A stretch of 64,000 nt of DNA from Pseudomonadota bacterium. GTDB taxonomy: Bacteria; Pseudomonadota; Gammaproteobacteria; QQUJ01. The DNA is taken from assembly GCA_008501635.1 (NCBI GenBank), contig QQUJ01000018.1, forward strand, positions 399,286-463,285, in the 5' to 3' direction. The notes below the pieces were generated by a model, which had not been told where the DNA came from, searched no databases, and worked only from the letters and a program-made list of their open reading frames with translations. How positions within the stretch are numbered: position 1 is the stretch's first letter; every line of letters begins with the position of its first letter. Of the stretch, positions 48,210 through 58,759 are shown piece after piece. The position numbers and the translations under genes were made by a program.

Positions 48210-51200
48210 TTGCTGCGCTCGGAGCTGTTCAGCATCGAGCAACTGAAGCGTCACGCGGTAATACTGGCTGGCCAGCACAGAATTGATCCGCGTCCGGGGC
48301 CGGATCGGTTACTGCCACGCCTGGCTGACAATGAGCGCGTCCTGCTGGCGGCGTATGACGTCGTGACAGCGACAGCCACGCCGGGACAACGGATGGTGCC
48401 GGCAGAGGCCTGGTTGCTCGACAATTTCTATCTGATTGAGCAGCAGATCAGCATGGCGCGTCGGCATCTGCCGCGCGGCTACAGCCGGCAATTGCCGCGA
48501 CTGGCTGACAGTTCGTCAGCCGGGTTTCCCCGCATCTATGACCTGGCGTTGCAGTTGATCTCCCACATGGACGGTCGTGTCGGTAGCGATAACGTTACCG
48601 AACTCGTTGCCGCCTACCAGACCGTTGAGCCGTTAAAACTGGGCGAATTGTGGGCATTTCCGATCATGTTGCAGTTGGCGCTGCTGGAGAATCTTCGCCG
48701 CGTCGGCTTGCGTATCGCCCGGCGGCGCGAAGAGCGCGACACGGCCATCACTTGGGCGGACCGCATGCTCACGACGGCCGAGGTAGAGCCAAAACAGCTT
48801 ATCCAGTTGCTCGCCGAGTTTGCCAATGCCGATGTGCCACTGACCGCGCCGTTTGTGGAGGAGTTTTACGCCAGACTCCAGGCGCATGGGCCGGCTATGG
48901 CGTTCGTGCAAACCTGGGTTGAGCAACAACTGCTCGAACAGGGGGTGACTGCAACGCAATTGTTGGCGGCAGCCGGGCGAACGGCCGCGACCAACCAGAT
49001 CTCCATAGCCAACAGCATCGGCAGTCTGCGTTTTATCGGCGCAATGAACTGGAGGGATTACGTCGAGTCGCTCAGTGTCGTCGAACAGACGCTGCGTGAA
49101 GACCCGGCGGGGATGCATGCCAGTCAGGACTTCGCCACCCGCGATCGCTACCGGCATGTCATCGAGGACGTGGCCCGAGGTTGTGCGCATAGTTCGCACA
49201 GTGAGTTGGCGGTGGCGCGCGAAGCCATTGCCCTCGCGCGGGCCGCGGCAGAGCGATTGGACAGCAACGACCGCACGGCGCATGTCGGATATTACCTGGT
49301 CGATCACGGACGGCGGGCTCTGGAGCACGCGGTCGGCTGCCATTTGCCATGGAAGGTGCGGGCCGGTCGATTGGGACAGCGTTTCCGCCTGTTGCTCTAC
49401 CTCGGCCCCATCCTGTTGCTCACGCTACTTTCGACATCGGGAGTGTTTTTCTCGTTAGGAGGATTCGATCCGGGTGACTGGCGTGCCTGGTTTTTTGCAG
49501 TTACCGGCATCATCGGCACCTCGGCGTTTGTCGTCCCGCTGGTGAACCTGCTGGTCACGCTCGTATTGCCGCCACGCGCGTTGCCACGCCTGGATTTTTC
49601 CAAGGGCATTCCATCGCAACACCGCACGATGGTGGTGGTCCCCACCTTGCTGAGCCGCCCGCAGGAGATTGATGATCTCCTTGAGGCCCTGGAAATACGC
49701 TACCTCGGTAATCGAGATCCCAATCTGTTCTTTGCCTTGCTCACGGATTTCCGTGACGCCTCCGAGCGCGCGCTACCGGGCGATGACGCCCTGCTTGCCC
49801 ACGCGCGCGCCGCTGTCCAGACGCTCAACGCTACCTACCGCGAGGACCGGCCGTGCATCTTCTACCTGTTTCACCGGCCTAGGTTGTGGAATCCCTACGA
49901 ACGGGTGTGGATGGGATATGAGCGCAAGCGCGGCAAACTGGAGCAGTTCAATGCCCTGCTGCGCGGCGAGGAGCAAACGGCATTTTCGGAGATCGTCGGT
50001 GATGCATCCATCCTCGCTTCAATCAAGTACGTCATCACCCTGGATACCGATACGCACCTACCGCGCGACGCGGCACGCACACTGATCGGCAACATCGCTC
50101 ATCCACTCAATCGGCCGGTGTACGATGCGGGCAAGGAACGTATTGTCGAAGGTTACGCGATTCTGCAACCGCGCGCTTCGATCAGCCTGACCAGTGCCGG
50201 CCAGTCACGGTTCACCAGACTTTTCGCGGGCGAATCAGGTATCGACCCCTACACGCGCGAGGTATCGGATGTCTATCAGGATATTTTCGGTGAGGGGTCG
50301 TTCATCGGCAAGGGTATCTACGATGTAGACGCTTTTCGCCAGGCCGTTGATGGCCGCTTCCCGGAAAATCTCATTCTCAGCCACGACTTACTGGAAAGCG
50401 GCTATGCGCGCTCGGCATTGGTGACCGATGTCGACTTCATTGAAGAACATCCGGCCAGTTACGCCATGGAGAGCAGCCGGCGACACCGGTGGATACGCGG
50501 TGACTGGCAGCTTTCCGGCTGGCTGTTGCCGCGCGTGCCCGGACCGCCCAGTTCGGTCGGGTCAAATGGATCGCAGCCAACGCGGCAACCGAACCCGCTC
50601 AGCGCCTTGTCGGTATGGAAAATTCTCGACAACCTTCGACGCAGCCTCGTGCCGTTATCGTTACTGGCACTGCTGGTAGGGGGTTGGTTGTTTGGTCCGG
50701 GGTCGGCGTGGTTCTGGACCCTGCTGGTCGCGGGGGTGGTGCTCGTGCCCACCTTGCTTGGCGCTGTGATCGAGCTTATCCGTAAAGCTGAAGAACGTGA
50801 TTGGCAGGTGCATCTTATCCTGACGAGCAAATCGACATGCCGACCAATGATGCTCGCTTTGTTGACACTGGTCTTTTTGCCCTACGACGCGCTGATTTAC
50901 CTGGATGCGATCCTGCGCTCGGGTGTGCGGATGCTGTTCACGCGCAGCGGATTGTTACTCTGGCAACTGCGCTCCTATTCAAGCCGCAACGCGCGCCGTA
51001 CGCTGGCCGATTTGCTTGTGGAGATGTGGATCGCGCCTGTTGTGGCGCTGGGGCTGGCCTTTGCATTGTGGCAAACACGCGCGGTGGAGTGGTACTTCTG
51101 GGCACCTGTCTTGTTGCTCTGGCTGGCGTCGCCCGTCGTTGGCTGGTGGATCAGCATTCCGCTTGTGCCCCCCGCACTGGACTTGACCGTAGAGCAACAG

Positions 51201-54200
51201 GCATTCCTGCGGGCGTCGGCCCGGCGAACCTGGCGCTACTTCGCGGATTTCACCGGTCCTGAGGACAACTGGCTGCCGCCCGATAACTTCCAGGAGTATC
51301 CGGCGCCGGCCATCGCCTCGCGTACCTCGCCCACAAACATCGGCATGTCGTTGCTGGCGGACCTGGCGGCGTACGATTTTGGTTATATCACCGCCGGAGA
51401 ATTGCTGCGCCTCGTTGAGAACACACTGGCGACGATGGAAAAGCTGGAACGCTACCGCGGCCATTTTTACAACTGGTACGACACACGCACGCTGAAACCG
51501 CTGCGCCCGCAATTTGTCTCTTCGGTGGACAGCGGCAACCTGGCCGGTAGCCTGCTCACTCTTCATGCGGGACTGACCGAGTTGAAAGATCAACCGGTGC
51601 TGTCAGCAAATGCGTTTCAGGGGCTGCAGGACACCTTGCAGGTACTCGTCGAACATCTGCCCGCGTCACCCGCCCCGGATCTTGCGCAGAGGGTCAGGTT
51701 GCTGCAGGACACACTGCACTCACTCACCCTAAACGGAAAGCCGCAAACCCTGGTCGCCGCCGATAGCTTGCTAGATGAGATTCACCGTACTGGCGGAGGA
51801 TTGGTTGCGTGGCTGCCAGCGGATATCGATATCGATGGCGAACTGTATTACTGGGCGCGGGCATTTGACCGGCAATCCTGCGCCATACGCGAAGATCTTC
51901 GATTCCTGGTGCCCGAAACCGATCCGGGGCCTGAACAGGGGCCAGGGCGCATCCCCACTATCCCAACATTGGCGGAATTGGCCAGAGAGAAAACAGTTGG
52001 AACTGAAGCGCTGCCATCGGCGGTGGGGGCAGGACCACGCTATAAGGGCGTGGTCGAACGGCTCAGAATCATCGACGATTTGGTTGATCGTTGCCAGAAA
52101 CTGGCAGTGATGGATTTTGAATTTCTCTATGATACGTCGCGCTGCTTGCTGAGCATCGATTACGACGTGGATGAACGGCGTCGTGATCCGGCCTGCTACG
52201 ACTTGCTGGCATCCGAAGCGCGCCTGGCCAGTTTCCTGCTCATCGCGCAGGGACAGGTACCACAAAAACATTGGTTCTCACTTGGCCGCCTGCTGACCAG
52301 CCATGGTGGCGACGTGAGCTTGATTTCGTGGAGCGGCTCGATGTTCGAATATCTCATGCCGCAGCTGATCATGCCGAGTTATGAGAACACCTTGTTGGAT
52401 CAGACCTGCAAGGCCGCGGTATTGCGCCAGATCGAATACGGCCGACAACGTGCTGTGCCGTGGGGCATTTCCGAGTCCTGCTATAACGCCACCGATATGC
52501 ACCAAGTCTATCAATATCGGGCTTTTGGCGTACCCGGGCTGGGCCTCAAGCACGGGCTGGGAGACGACCTGGTCATCGCCCCTTACGCCAGCGCATTGGC
52601 GCTGACGGTGATGCCACAGGAGGCGTGTCGCAACATGCAGCGGCTGGCCGCCGAAGGTCTGCTCGGTATTTACGGGTTCTACGAGGCGGTCGATTACACG
52701 CCAACGCGCGTGCCGCGCGGCAAGCCGTACGCCATCGTGCGGGCGTTCATGGCGCATCACCAGGGCATGAGCCTGCTCGCTTTTGCGCATGTATTGCTCG
52801 ACCAGCCGATGCAGCGCCGCTTCATGTCAGATCCCCTCGCACGGGCGACCGAGTTGTTGCTGCAGGAACGTGTACCGAAGAAGGGGGCAACGTTGCACCC
52901 GCACGCGGCCGAAGTGATCGCCGCCGCACAACCCGCCGTCGCAGAAGCCGGCGCGATCATGCGTGTATTTGCCGACCCGAACACCCCGATACCTGAAGTC
53001 CACCTGTTATCCAACGGCCGCTACCATGTCGTGGCGACCCATGCCGGTGGCGGTTACAGCCGCTGGCGCGACCTGGCCGTTACTCGCTGGCGCGAGGATG
53101 TTACTTGCGATGGCTGGGGCACCTTCATTTATTTGCGCGACTGCGACACGGGGCATTATTGGTCAACCGCGTACCAACCGACACTGTGCGAGGCCGATCA
53201 CTACGAGGCGATCTTCGTGCAGGCGTGCGCCGAATACCGGCGGCTTGACCATGCGATTGACACGCACACCGAGATCTGCGTCTCACCGGAAGACGACGTC
53301 GAGATCCGCCGTGTCGACCTCACCAACCAGTCGTCACACACCCGTCACATCGAGGTGACGAGCTACGCGGAAGTGGTGTTGGCGCCGTTGAATGCCGATC
53401 TGGCGCATCGCTCGTTCAGCAATCTGTTCGTGCAGACTGAAATCCTGCCCGACCGGCAGGCGATCCTCTGCACGCGCCGCCGCCGCACACCGGGGGAGCA
53501 GGTACCGTGGATGTTTCACCTGTTGGCGGCACCCGGTGCTATCGCCGATGAGCCGTCTTACGAGACCGACCGCGCCAGATTCATCGGCCGGGGCCGAACG
53601 GCGGCCAACCCAGTGGTGCTGGATGGCAGTGACAACCCATTGACTTTGTCGAACACCGATGGTTCGGTGCTCGATCCCATCGTAGCGATCCGCTGTACTA
53701 TCACCTTGCCGGCTGACGCATCGGCGACCGTGCAGATCATCTCCGGTGTTGCAGATACGCGTGAGGCGGCACTGGCGCTGATTGACAAATATTGTGACCG
53801 CCACTTTGTTGAACGTGCTTTTGAGATGGCGTGGTTCCAGAGTCAGGAAGTACTTCGCCATCTCAACGCAACCGAAGCCGATGCGCAGGTCTATGGGCGC
53901 CTGGCCAGCTCCGTCATTTACGGCAATGCCTTGCGTCGTACCGCGCCCAGCGTCATTGCCCGCAACCAGTCGGGTCAGACCGGGCTTTGGCGTTTCGGCG
54001 TCTCGGGCGATCTGCCGATCATCCTGATACACATCGGCAACCTGGACCGCATCGATTTGGTAAAACAGGCGTTGCAAGCCCATGCCTATTGGCGGATGAA
54101 GGGCTTGACTGTGGACTTGGTGATAGTGAACGAGGATTTCTCGGGCTACCGGGCGGTACTGCAAGATCAGATCATGGGGCTGATCAACGCGGGTCCCGAG

Positions 54201-56858
54201 GCGCACATCATCGACAAGCCGGGCGGGGTCTTTGTGCGGCGCGCCGAAGAACTTACCGAAGAGGATCGGGTCTTGTTCCAATCCGTCGCCCGCATCATGT
54301 TCACCGATACCGCCGAGACATTGGTCGAGCAGATGGAACGCCGCGCGCCGGTAGATCGTGTGCCGGACCAGCTGCAGCCATTGCTGAAACCGGCGACTGA
54401 AGCGGCCCATCCACTGTCGGCACGCGAACGCGTTTTCTACAATGGCCTGGGGGGCTTCACACCCGACGGGCACGAATACGTCACCACCCTCGAGCCAGGT
54501 CAGTGCACGCCGGCGCCGTGGGCCAATGTCATCGCCAGCCCGCACATTGGCACGGTCGTCAGCGAGAGCGGCAGCGCGTATACCTGGGTGGAAAACGCGC
54601 ACGAATTCCGGTTGACCACCTGGCACAATGATCCGCTTAGCGACAGCAGCGGCGAGGCGTTCTACATCCGCGACGAGGAAACGGGTGCGTTCTGGTCACC
54701 GACGCCGTTGCCCGCCTGCGGTCGGTCAGGGTATGTGTGCCGGCATGGGTTTGGCTACAGCGTGTTCGAGCATTACGAAGCCGGTATCTCCTCGGAACTG
54801 TTCACCTACGTCGCCATGGACGCCCCGGTGAAGTTTGCGGTAGTGAAGCTGTGTAATCATTCCGGGCGCCCGCGTCGATTGTCGCTGACCGGGTACTGGG
54901 AACTGGTGCTCGGTGAGTGGCGGCACGCCAATCTGATGCATATTGTTACCGAGATGGATCCACACAGTGGGGCGCTGTTTGCCCGCAATGCCTACGGCCG
55001 CGAATGCGCCAATCGGATCGTCTTTGCGCAGGTCAGCGAGCTGGAGCGCACGCTGTCCGGAAACCGTACCGAGTTCATTGGCCGCAACGGCTCGCTGGCC
55101 AGCCCGGCGGCGATGCGCCGCATGCATTTGTCGGACAAGACCGGCGCGGGTCTTGATCCGTGCGCCGCGATACAGACCCCGATCGAGCTGGCCGACGGGC
55201 AAGAGCGCGAGATCGTGTTCGTGTTCGGCGCGGCCCGCAACGCCGACGAAGCGCAGCATTTCATCCAGCAATACTGCGGACCGGCTGGCGCTCGACAGGC
55301 ATTGGAATCGGTATGGGAATACTGGAACCGCACCCTGGGCGCGGTGCGTGTGGAGACGCCAGACCCTGCGTTGGACGTGTTGGCTAACGGTTGGCTGATC
55401 TACCAGACCCTGTCCTGCAGGCTCTGGGGCCGCAGCGGCTATTACCAGTCCGGCGGCGCCTACGGGTTCCGCGATCAACTGCAGGACACCCTAGCGCTGA
55501 TCCATACGACACCTTGGCTCGCCCGCGAGCACCTGCTCCGATGCGCCGAGCGCCAGTTCGTCCAGGGTGATGTGCAACACTGGTGGCATCCGCCCAACGG
55601 CCAGGGCGTGCGCACCCATTTCTCCGATGACTATCTGTGGCTGCCGTATGCCACCTGTCGCTACGTGCTGGCGACTGGCGATACGGGGGTGCTCGACGAG
55701 TCCGTCCATTTTCTGGAAGGACGTGAGCTGTATGCGGAAGAGGAGGCCTACTACGATCAGCCGCAACGCTCAACCGAAACGGCCAGCCTGTATGAGCATT
55801 GTGTGCGTGCCATCAAGCACGGGCTGCGCTTCGGCATCCACCACCTGCCGCTGATGGGCTGCGGCGACTGGAACGACGGCATGAACCTGGTCGGCAAGGA
55901 GGGCCGTGGCGAAAGTGTGTGGCTGGCGTGGTTCCTGGTCGAGAACCTTGAATTGTTCGCGGGCCTGGCACGTGGCCGGGACGACGAGGCCTTTGCCGAG
56001 GTATGCAGCGGCCAGGCGGCGCAACTGCGTACCCACATCGAGGCCCAGGCCTGGGATGGCGCCTGGTACCTGCGCGCCTGGTTCGACGACGGCACCCCGC
56101 TCGGCTCGGCCAGCAACGATGAATGCCAGATCGATTCGATCAGCCAGAGCTGGGCGGTTATTTCCGGCGCTGGTGATCCCCTGCGGGCTCGCCAGGCGAT
56201 GGCGGCGGTGGACCAACGCCTGGTACGACGCGATGCGCGGTTAATCCAACTGCTCGACCCGCCCTTCGACAAGTCCGCGCTGGAGCCCGGCTACATCAAG
56301 GGCTATATCCCCGGCGTGCGCGAGAACGGTGGCCAATATACCCATGCCGCGATCTGGACCACGATGGCGTTTGCGATGTTGAATGACAGGGAACGCGCAT
56401 GGGAGTTGTACGCCATGCTCAATCCCGTCCATCACGGCAGCACGCCCGAGGCGATCGAACGCTACAGGGTCGAGCCGTATGTCATGTGCGCGGATGTCTA
56501 CGGCGCACCCCCCCATACAGGCCGGGGCGGTTGGAGCTGGTACACCGGGGCGGCGGGTCTGATGTACCGGCTGATCGTGGAAACACTACTGGGCCTGCGC
56601 CTGGAATTGGATCATCTGCGCATTGCACCGTGTATCCCGGCCCATTGGGAGTCGTACAAAATTCACTACCGCTATCGCGAGACCTTCTACCACATCACAG
56701 TCAGGCGCATCGGTGAAAAGTCGGAGCCAGCGATCCGCGTGACGGTAGACGGTGCCGTGGTAGCTGGAGCTGGCGTGGATGGGACAGGGCGCGCGCAAGG
56801 CATGATTCCCCTTGTGGACGACCGCCGGGAGCATAACGTCGAGGTTGATTTGATCTGA
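48210..56858 (+). CDS. Cyclic beta-1,2-glucan synthase (NdvB/Cgs-like), 2882 aa
   Basis: A giant inner-membrane enzyme that builds and cyclises beta-1,2-glucan from UDP-glucose for the periplasm. N-terminal soluble part; membrane helices ~390-455; GT84 glycosyltransferase ~470-780 with VVVPTLL, LDTDTHLPRD (~607) and RRHRWIRGDWQ (~756); more helices ~815-990; glucoamylase-like domain ~1005-1530 (YNATDMHQVYQYRAFGVPGLG); and a C-terminal GH94 phosphorylase-like region ~1590-2850 with CGDWNDGMN (~2550). Length matches the family. TTG start; no better one in frame. It stands alone without ndvA and is flanked by decayed genes. Likely roles are osmoadaptation or surface interaction. Confidence 0.92.
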   Translation: MLRSELFSIEQLKRHAVILAGQHRIDPRPGPDRLLPRLADNERVLLAAYDVVTATATPGQRMVPAEAWLLDNFYLIEQQISMARRHLPRGYSRQLPRLADSSSAGFPRIYDLALQLISHMDGRVGSDNVTELVAAYQTVEPLKLGELWAFPIMLQLALLENLRRVGLRIARRREERDTAITWADRMLTTAEVEPKQLIQLLAEFANADVPLTAPFVEEFYARLQAHGPAMAFVQTWVEQQLLEQGVTATQLLAAAGRTAATNQISIANSIGSLRFIGAMNWRDYVESLSVVEQTLREDPAGMHASQDFATRDRYRHVIEDVARGCAHSSHSELAVAREAIALARAAAERLDSNDRTAHVGYYLVDHGRRALEHAVGCHLPWKVRAGRLGQRFRLLLYLGPILLLTLLSTSGVFFSLGGFDPGDWRAWFFAVTGIIGTSAFVVPLVNLLVTLVLPPRALPRLDFSKGIPSQHRTMVVVPTLLSRPQEIDDLLEALEIRYLGNRDPNLFFALLTDFRDASERALPGDDALLAHARAAVQTLNATYREDRPCIFYLFHRPRLWNPYERVWMGYERKRGKLEQFNALLRGEEQTAFSEIVGDASILASIKYVITLDTDTHLPRDAARTLIGNIAHPLNRPVYDAGKERIVEGYAILQPRASISLTSAGQSRFTRLFAGESGIDPYTREVSDVYQDIFGEGSFIGKGIYDVDAFRQAVDGRFPENLILSHDLLESGYARSALVTDVDFIEEHPASYAMESSRRHRWIRGDWQLSGWLLPRVPGPPSSVGSNGSQPTRQPNPLSALSVWKILDNLRRSLVPLSLLALLVGGWLFGPGSAWFWTLLVAGVVLVPTLLGAVIELIRKAEERDWQVHLILTSKSTCRPMMLALLTLVFLPYDALIYLDAILRSGVRMLFTRSGLLLWQLRSYSSRNARRTLADLLVEMWIAPVVALGLAFALWQTRAVEWYFWAPVLLLWLASPVVGWWISIPLVPPALDLTVEQQAFLRASARRTWRYFADFTGPEDNWLPPDNFQEYPAPAIASRTSPTNIGMSLLADLAAYDFGYITAGELLRLVENTLATMEKLERYRGHFYNWYDTRTLKPLRPQFVSSVDSGNLAGSLLTLHAGLTELKDQPVLSANAFQGLQDTLQVLVEHLPASPAPDLAQRVRLLQDTLHSLTLNGKPQTLVAADSLLDEIHRTGGGLVAWLPADIDIDGELYYWARAFDRQSCAIREDLRFLVPETDPGPEQGPGRIPTIPTLAELAREKTVGTEALPSAVGAGPRYKGVVERLRIIDDLVDRCQKLAVMDFEFLYDTSRCLLSIDYDVDERRRDPACYDLLASEARLASFLLIAQGQVPQKHWFSLGRLLTSHGGDVSLISWSGSMFEYLMPQLIMPSYENTLLDQTCKAAVLRQIEYGRQRAVPWGISESCYNATDMHQVYQYRAFGVPGLGLKHGLGDDLVIAPYASALALTVMPQEACRNMQRLAAEGLLGIYGFYEAVDYTPTRVPRGKPYAIVRAFMAHHQGMSLLAFAHVLLDQPMQRRFMSDPLARATELLLQERVPKKGATLHPHAAEVIAAAQPAVAEAGAIMRVFADPNTPIPEVHLLSNGRYHVVATHAGGGYSRWRDLAVTRWREDVTCDGWGTFIYLRDCDTGHYWSTAYQPTLCEADHYEAIFVQACAEYRRLDHAIDTHTEICVSPEDDVEIRRVDLTNQSSHTRHIEVTSYAEVVLAPLNADLAHRSFSNLFVQTEILPDRQAILCTRRRRTPGEQVPWMFHLLAAPGAIADEPSYETDRARFIGRGRTAANPVVLDGSDNPLTLSNTDGSVLDPIVAIRCTITLPADASATVQIISGVADTREAALALIDKYCDRHFVERAFEMAWFQSQEVLRHLNATEADAQVYGRLASSVIYGNALRRTAPSVIARNQSGQTGLWRFGVSGDLPIILIHIGNLDRIDLVKQALQAHAYWRMKGLTVDLVIVNEDFSGYRAVLQDQIMGLINAGPEAHIIDKPGGVFVRRAEELTEEDRVLFQSVARIMFTDTAETLVEQMERRAPVDRVPDQLQPLLKPATEAAHPLSARERVFYNGLGGFTPDGHEYVTTLEPGQCTPAPWANVIASPHIGTVVSESGSAYTWVENAHEFRLTTWHNDPLSDSSGEAFYIRDEETGAFWSPTPLPACGRSGYVCRHGFGYSVFEHYEAGISSELFTYVAMDAPVKFAVVKLCNHSGRPRRLSLTGYWELVLGEWRHANLMHIVTEMDPHSGALFARNAYGRECANRIVFAQVSELERTLSGNRTEFIGRNGSLASPAAMRRMHLSDKTGAGLDPCAAIQTPIELADGQEREIVFVFGAARNADEAQHFIQQYCGPAGARQALESVWEYWNRTLGAVRVETPDPALDVLANGWLIYQTLSCRLWGRSGYYQSGGAYGFRDQLQDTLALIHTTPWLAREHLLRCAERQFVQGDVQHWWHPPNGQGVRTHFSDDYLWLPYATCRYVLATGDTGVLDESVHFLEGRELYAEEEAYYDQPQRSTETASLYEHCVRAIKHGLRFGIHHLPLMGCGDWNDGMNLVGKEGRGESVWLAWFLVENLELFAGLARGRDDEAFAEVCSGQAAQLRTHIEAQAWDGAWYLRAWFDDGTPLGSASNDECQIDSISQSWAVISGAGDPLRARQAMAAVDQRLVRRDARLIQLLDPPFDKSALEPGYIKGYIPGVRENGGQYTHAAIWTTMAFAMLNDRERAWELYAMLNPVHHGSTPEAIERYRVEPYVMCADVYGAPPHTGRGGWSWYTGAAGLMYRLIVETLLGLRLELDHLRIAPCIPAHWESYKIHYRYRETFYHITVRRIGEKSEPAIRVTVDGAVVAGAGVDGTGRAQGMIPLVDDRREHNVEVDLI

Positions 56859-56950
56859 AGGTGTTTTGCATTGCCCATATCCCTGCCTGGTGACCACTGG
56901 ATATGGGCGGGCGTGGCGGTTTCAGCTGTGGATAATGTCCCGGAACACGT

Positions 56951-57217
56951 GGGCGCCGACAATGCCTTCGCGCTGCTCTCATGGTGGGCAAATACCTCTT
57001 CGTTGTCCGACGTTACGGTGTGGACGCGCTCAGCGAGTGGCTCCAGCAGTTCGAGCACTGCTTGTTTGACGCCTTCGGCACCCGTGTTGGGGACTTTGGC
57101 GAACCACGCCAGCCGCGACTTGCGCCCCGTTGAAGGGACAAGGGCCTGCTCATGGCCGTTGCCGGTGACGGTATCGGGTTCCCGGTCACCCAGACGGGCG
57201 CGGCGTACCTCACGACC
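56951..57217 (-). mobile_element. IS30-type transposase fragment
   Basis: The minus-strand reading RARLGDREPDTVTGNGHEQ, then KQAVLELLEPLAERVHTVTSDN, EEVFAHHESSAKALSA matches the start of the IS30 rve/DDE domain (usual pattern RIGDWEIDTVIGKGH ... VHTITSDNGKEFAHHE). Only ~90 residues remain, and key residues are changed (DNEEVF for DNGKEF). The fragment runs in frame from the ptsP-like remnant, so an old insertion junction lies near 57220. No terminal repeats were found. Confidence 0.8.
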
Positions 57218-57226
57218 GACCGTATC

Positions 57227-57583
57227 ACCGAGCGCCCGTGCTCGTTTCAACGTGTAAGTACGAATCGCCAGCTTGACGCGTCCGAAACCGGCGGGGCGCA
57301 TGCTCAGGGCATCGACCCCCCTGCCGAGAAGCACGAGCGCTGCGGCGGCATCGCCGGCCATTTCGCCGCACACACTCACAGGCGTACTCTGGAAGTGGGC
57401 GTGGGCGTCGCGGATTATCATGTTGATTGCGTTGAGAACGGCGGGATGCAGGGTGTCGCTCGGCGCCGTGACCCGAGCGTTCATTCGGTCTGCCGCGAGA
57501 ATGTACTGGGCGAGGTTGTTCGTCCCGGCGGAAAGACAGTCGAGACGGGCCGCCGAGGCCTTAGTCAAGAACACGGCGAACGG
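57227..57583 (-). pseudogene. C-terminal fragment of PEP-protein phosphotransferase (PtsP/enzyme I)
   Basis: The minus-strand reading LSAGTNNLAQYILAADRMN, LHPAVLNAIN, STPVSVCGEMAGDAAAALVLLG and VDALSMRPAGFGRVKLAIRT is the C-terminal PEP-binding domain of enzyme I, closest by eye to PtsP (EI-Ntr), including the catalytic Cys in VCGEMAG. The upstream ~600 residues are absent and the end runs into an IS30 fragment, so it cannot be functional. Confidence 0.85.
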
Positions 57584-57769
57584 CACCCGGCCGCTTGGCG
57601 GTTGCCTTCCTTCCCCATGTCGCTGCTGACGGCTGTGTGCGGTGGTCAAAGCGAATGGGCGATATGTCCGGGACCGCACATATCTGGTAAGCTCGGTGTG
57701 TGCTGCGCAACGTGGTGAAACGCGACCTGCGACGACTGGCAGGACTACCGCAAAAAAGGTGATCGTGAA

Positions 57770-58489
57770 GTGAATTCCAGCGAGAAACTCGGCGATCTGA
57801 AGCGAAACCGCCTGCTCGCAGCGCTTCCCGCGGATGTTCTGGGTCGTCTTCAACCCACTATGGAACCGGTTAAACTGGCCTTGGGGCAGGTGATCTACGA
57901 GCCGGACGAGACGCTTTCGCACGTCTACTTCCCCACCACCGCCATCGTTTCGCTGCTCTATACCATGGAGAACGGTACCTCGGCCGAGATGGGGGTCGTT
58001 GGCTGTGACGGCGTCGTGGGCATCGCCGTGTTCATGGGCGGTGATACGACGCCTAATCGGGCCGTGGTTCAAAGCGCGGGCGACGCCTTCCGGTTGGGGC
58101 TTAAATTCTTTCGCGACGAATTCAGGCGAATTGCAGAACTGCATCGGCTGTTGCTGCTCTACACGCAGGCATTGCTCACGCAGATGTCGCAGACCGCCGT
58201 GTGCAATCGGCTCCACTCGGTAGAGCAGCAACTGTGCCGCTGGCTACTGCTGAGCCACGACCGGCTGGAATCCGATGAGCTGGTCATGACTCAGGAGTTG
58301 ATAGCCAACATGCTGGGCGTGCGCCGGGAAGGCGTATCGGTCGCAGCCCATCGACTCCACAAAGCCGGACTGATCCGTTACCGACGCGGTCACATTACGA
58401 TCATCGACCGTCGTGGCCTGGAGCGCGCGGTCTGCGAATGCTACCAGGTGGTCAAGACGGAGTGTGATCGCCTCTCACCGCCCAGGTGA
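57770..58489 (+). CDS. Crp/Fnr-family transcriptional regulator, paralogue 1
   Basis: A 239-residue protein (GTG start): N-terminal cyclic-nucleotide-binding-like beta barrel (LGQVIYEPDETLSHVYFPTTAIVSLLYTM, GCDGVVGIAVFMGG), a dimer helix (QTAVCNRLHSVEQQLCRWLLLSHDRL) and a C-terminal winged helix (MTQELIANMLGVRREGVSVAAHRL). It lacks the N-terminal FNR cysteine cluster and the canonical cAMP-pocket RxS motif, so its ligand is unknown. It is one of three closely similar paralogues within 6 kb. It points towards the second, with a 270-bp gap. Confidence 0.88.
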   Translation: MNSSEKLGDLKRNRLLAALPADVLGRLQPTMEPVKLALGQVIYEPDETLSHVYFPTTAIVSLLYTMENGTSAEMGVVGCDGVVGIAVFMGGDTTPNRAVVQSAGDAFRLGLKFFRDEFRRIAELHRLLLLYTQALLTQMSQTAVCNRLHSVEQQLCRWLLLSHDRLESDELVMTQELIANMLGVRREGVSVAAHRLHKAGLIRYRRGHITIIDRRGLERAVCECYQVVKTECDRLSPPR

Positions 58490-58759
58490 AACGCCCCGGC
58501 GTGTCGGGCAAGCCCATCGGCCGCATTGCACGCCGGCGCACGGACGGCGGGCCAGGCGCACGCCAATTTGCTGACTCGCAGGCTTCTGTGATGCGCCAAA
58601 CTGGCCATCTAAAGAGCGATTACGGGATGCATCCGCTTGAATCGTGCTGTGTATCCGAATGATCGTTACGGTCGTTCGGACAGGCGAAGGCGGTTGGCGA
58701 TGGCTTAGGAAGTGGTGGTGGGTGGCAGCCTGCACCCACCTGCGTTCGATAAAACGCAA

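Noticed and set aside
56687-58231. 514-codon minus-strand frame taken as a single gene
   Set aside because: Its first ~200 codons are antisense to the Crp/Fnr-like gene. Only the ptsP-like and IS30-like parts are meaningful, and both are fragments.
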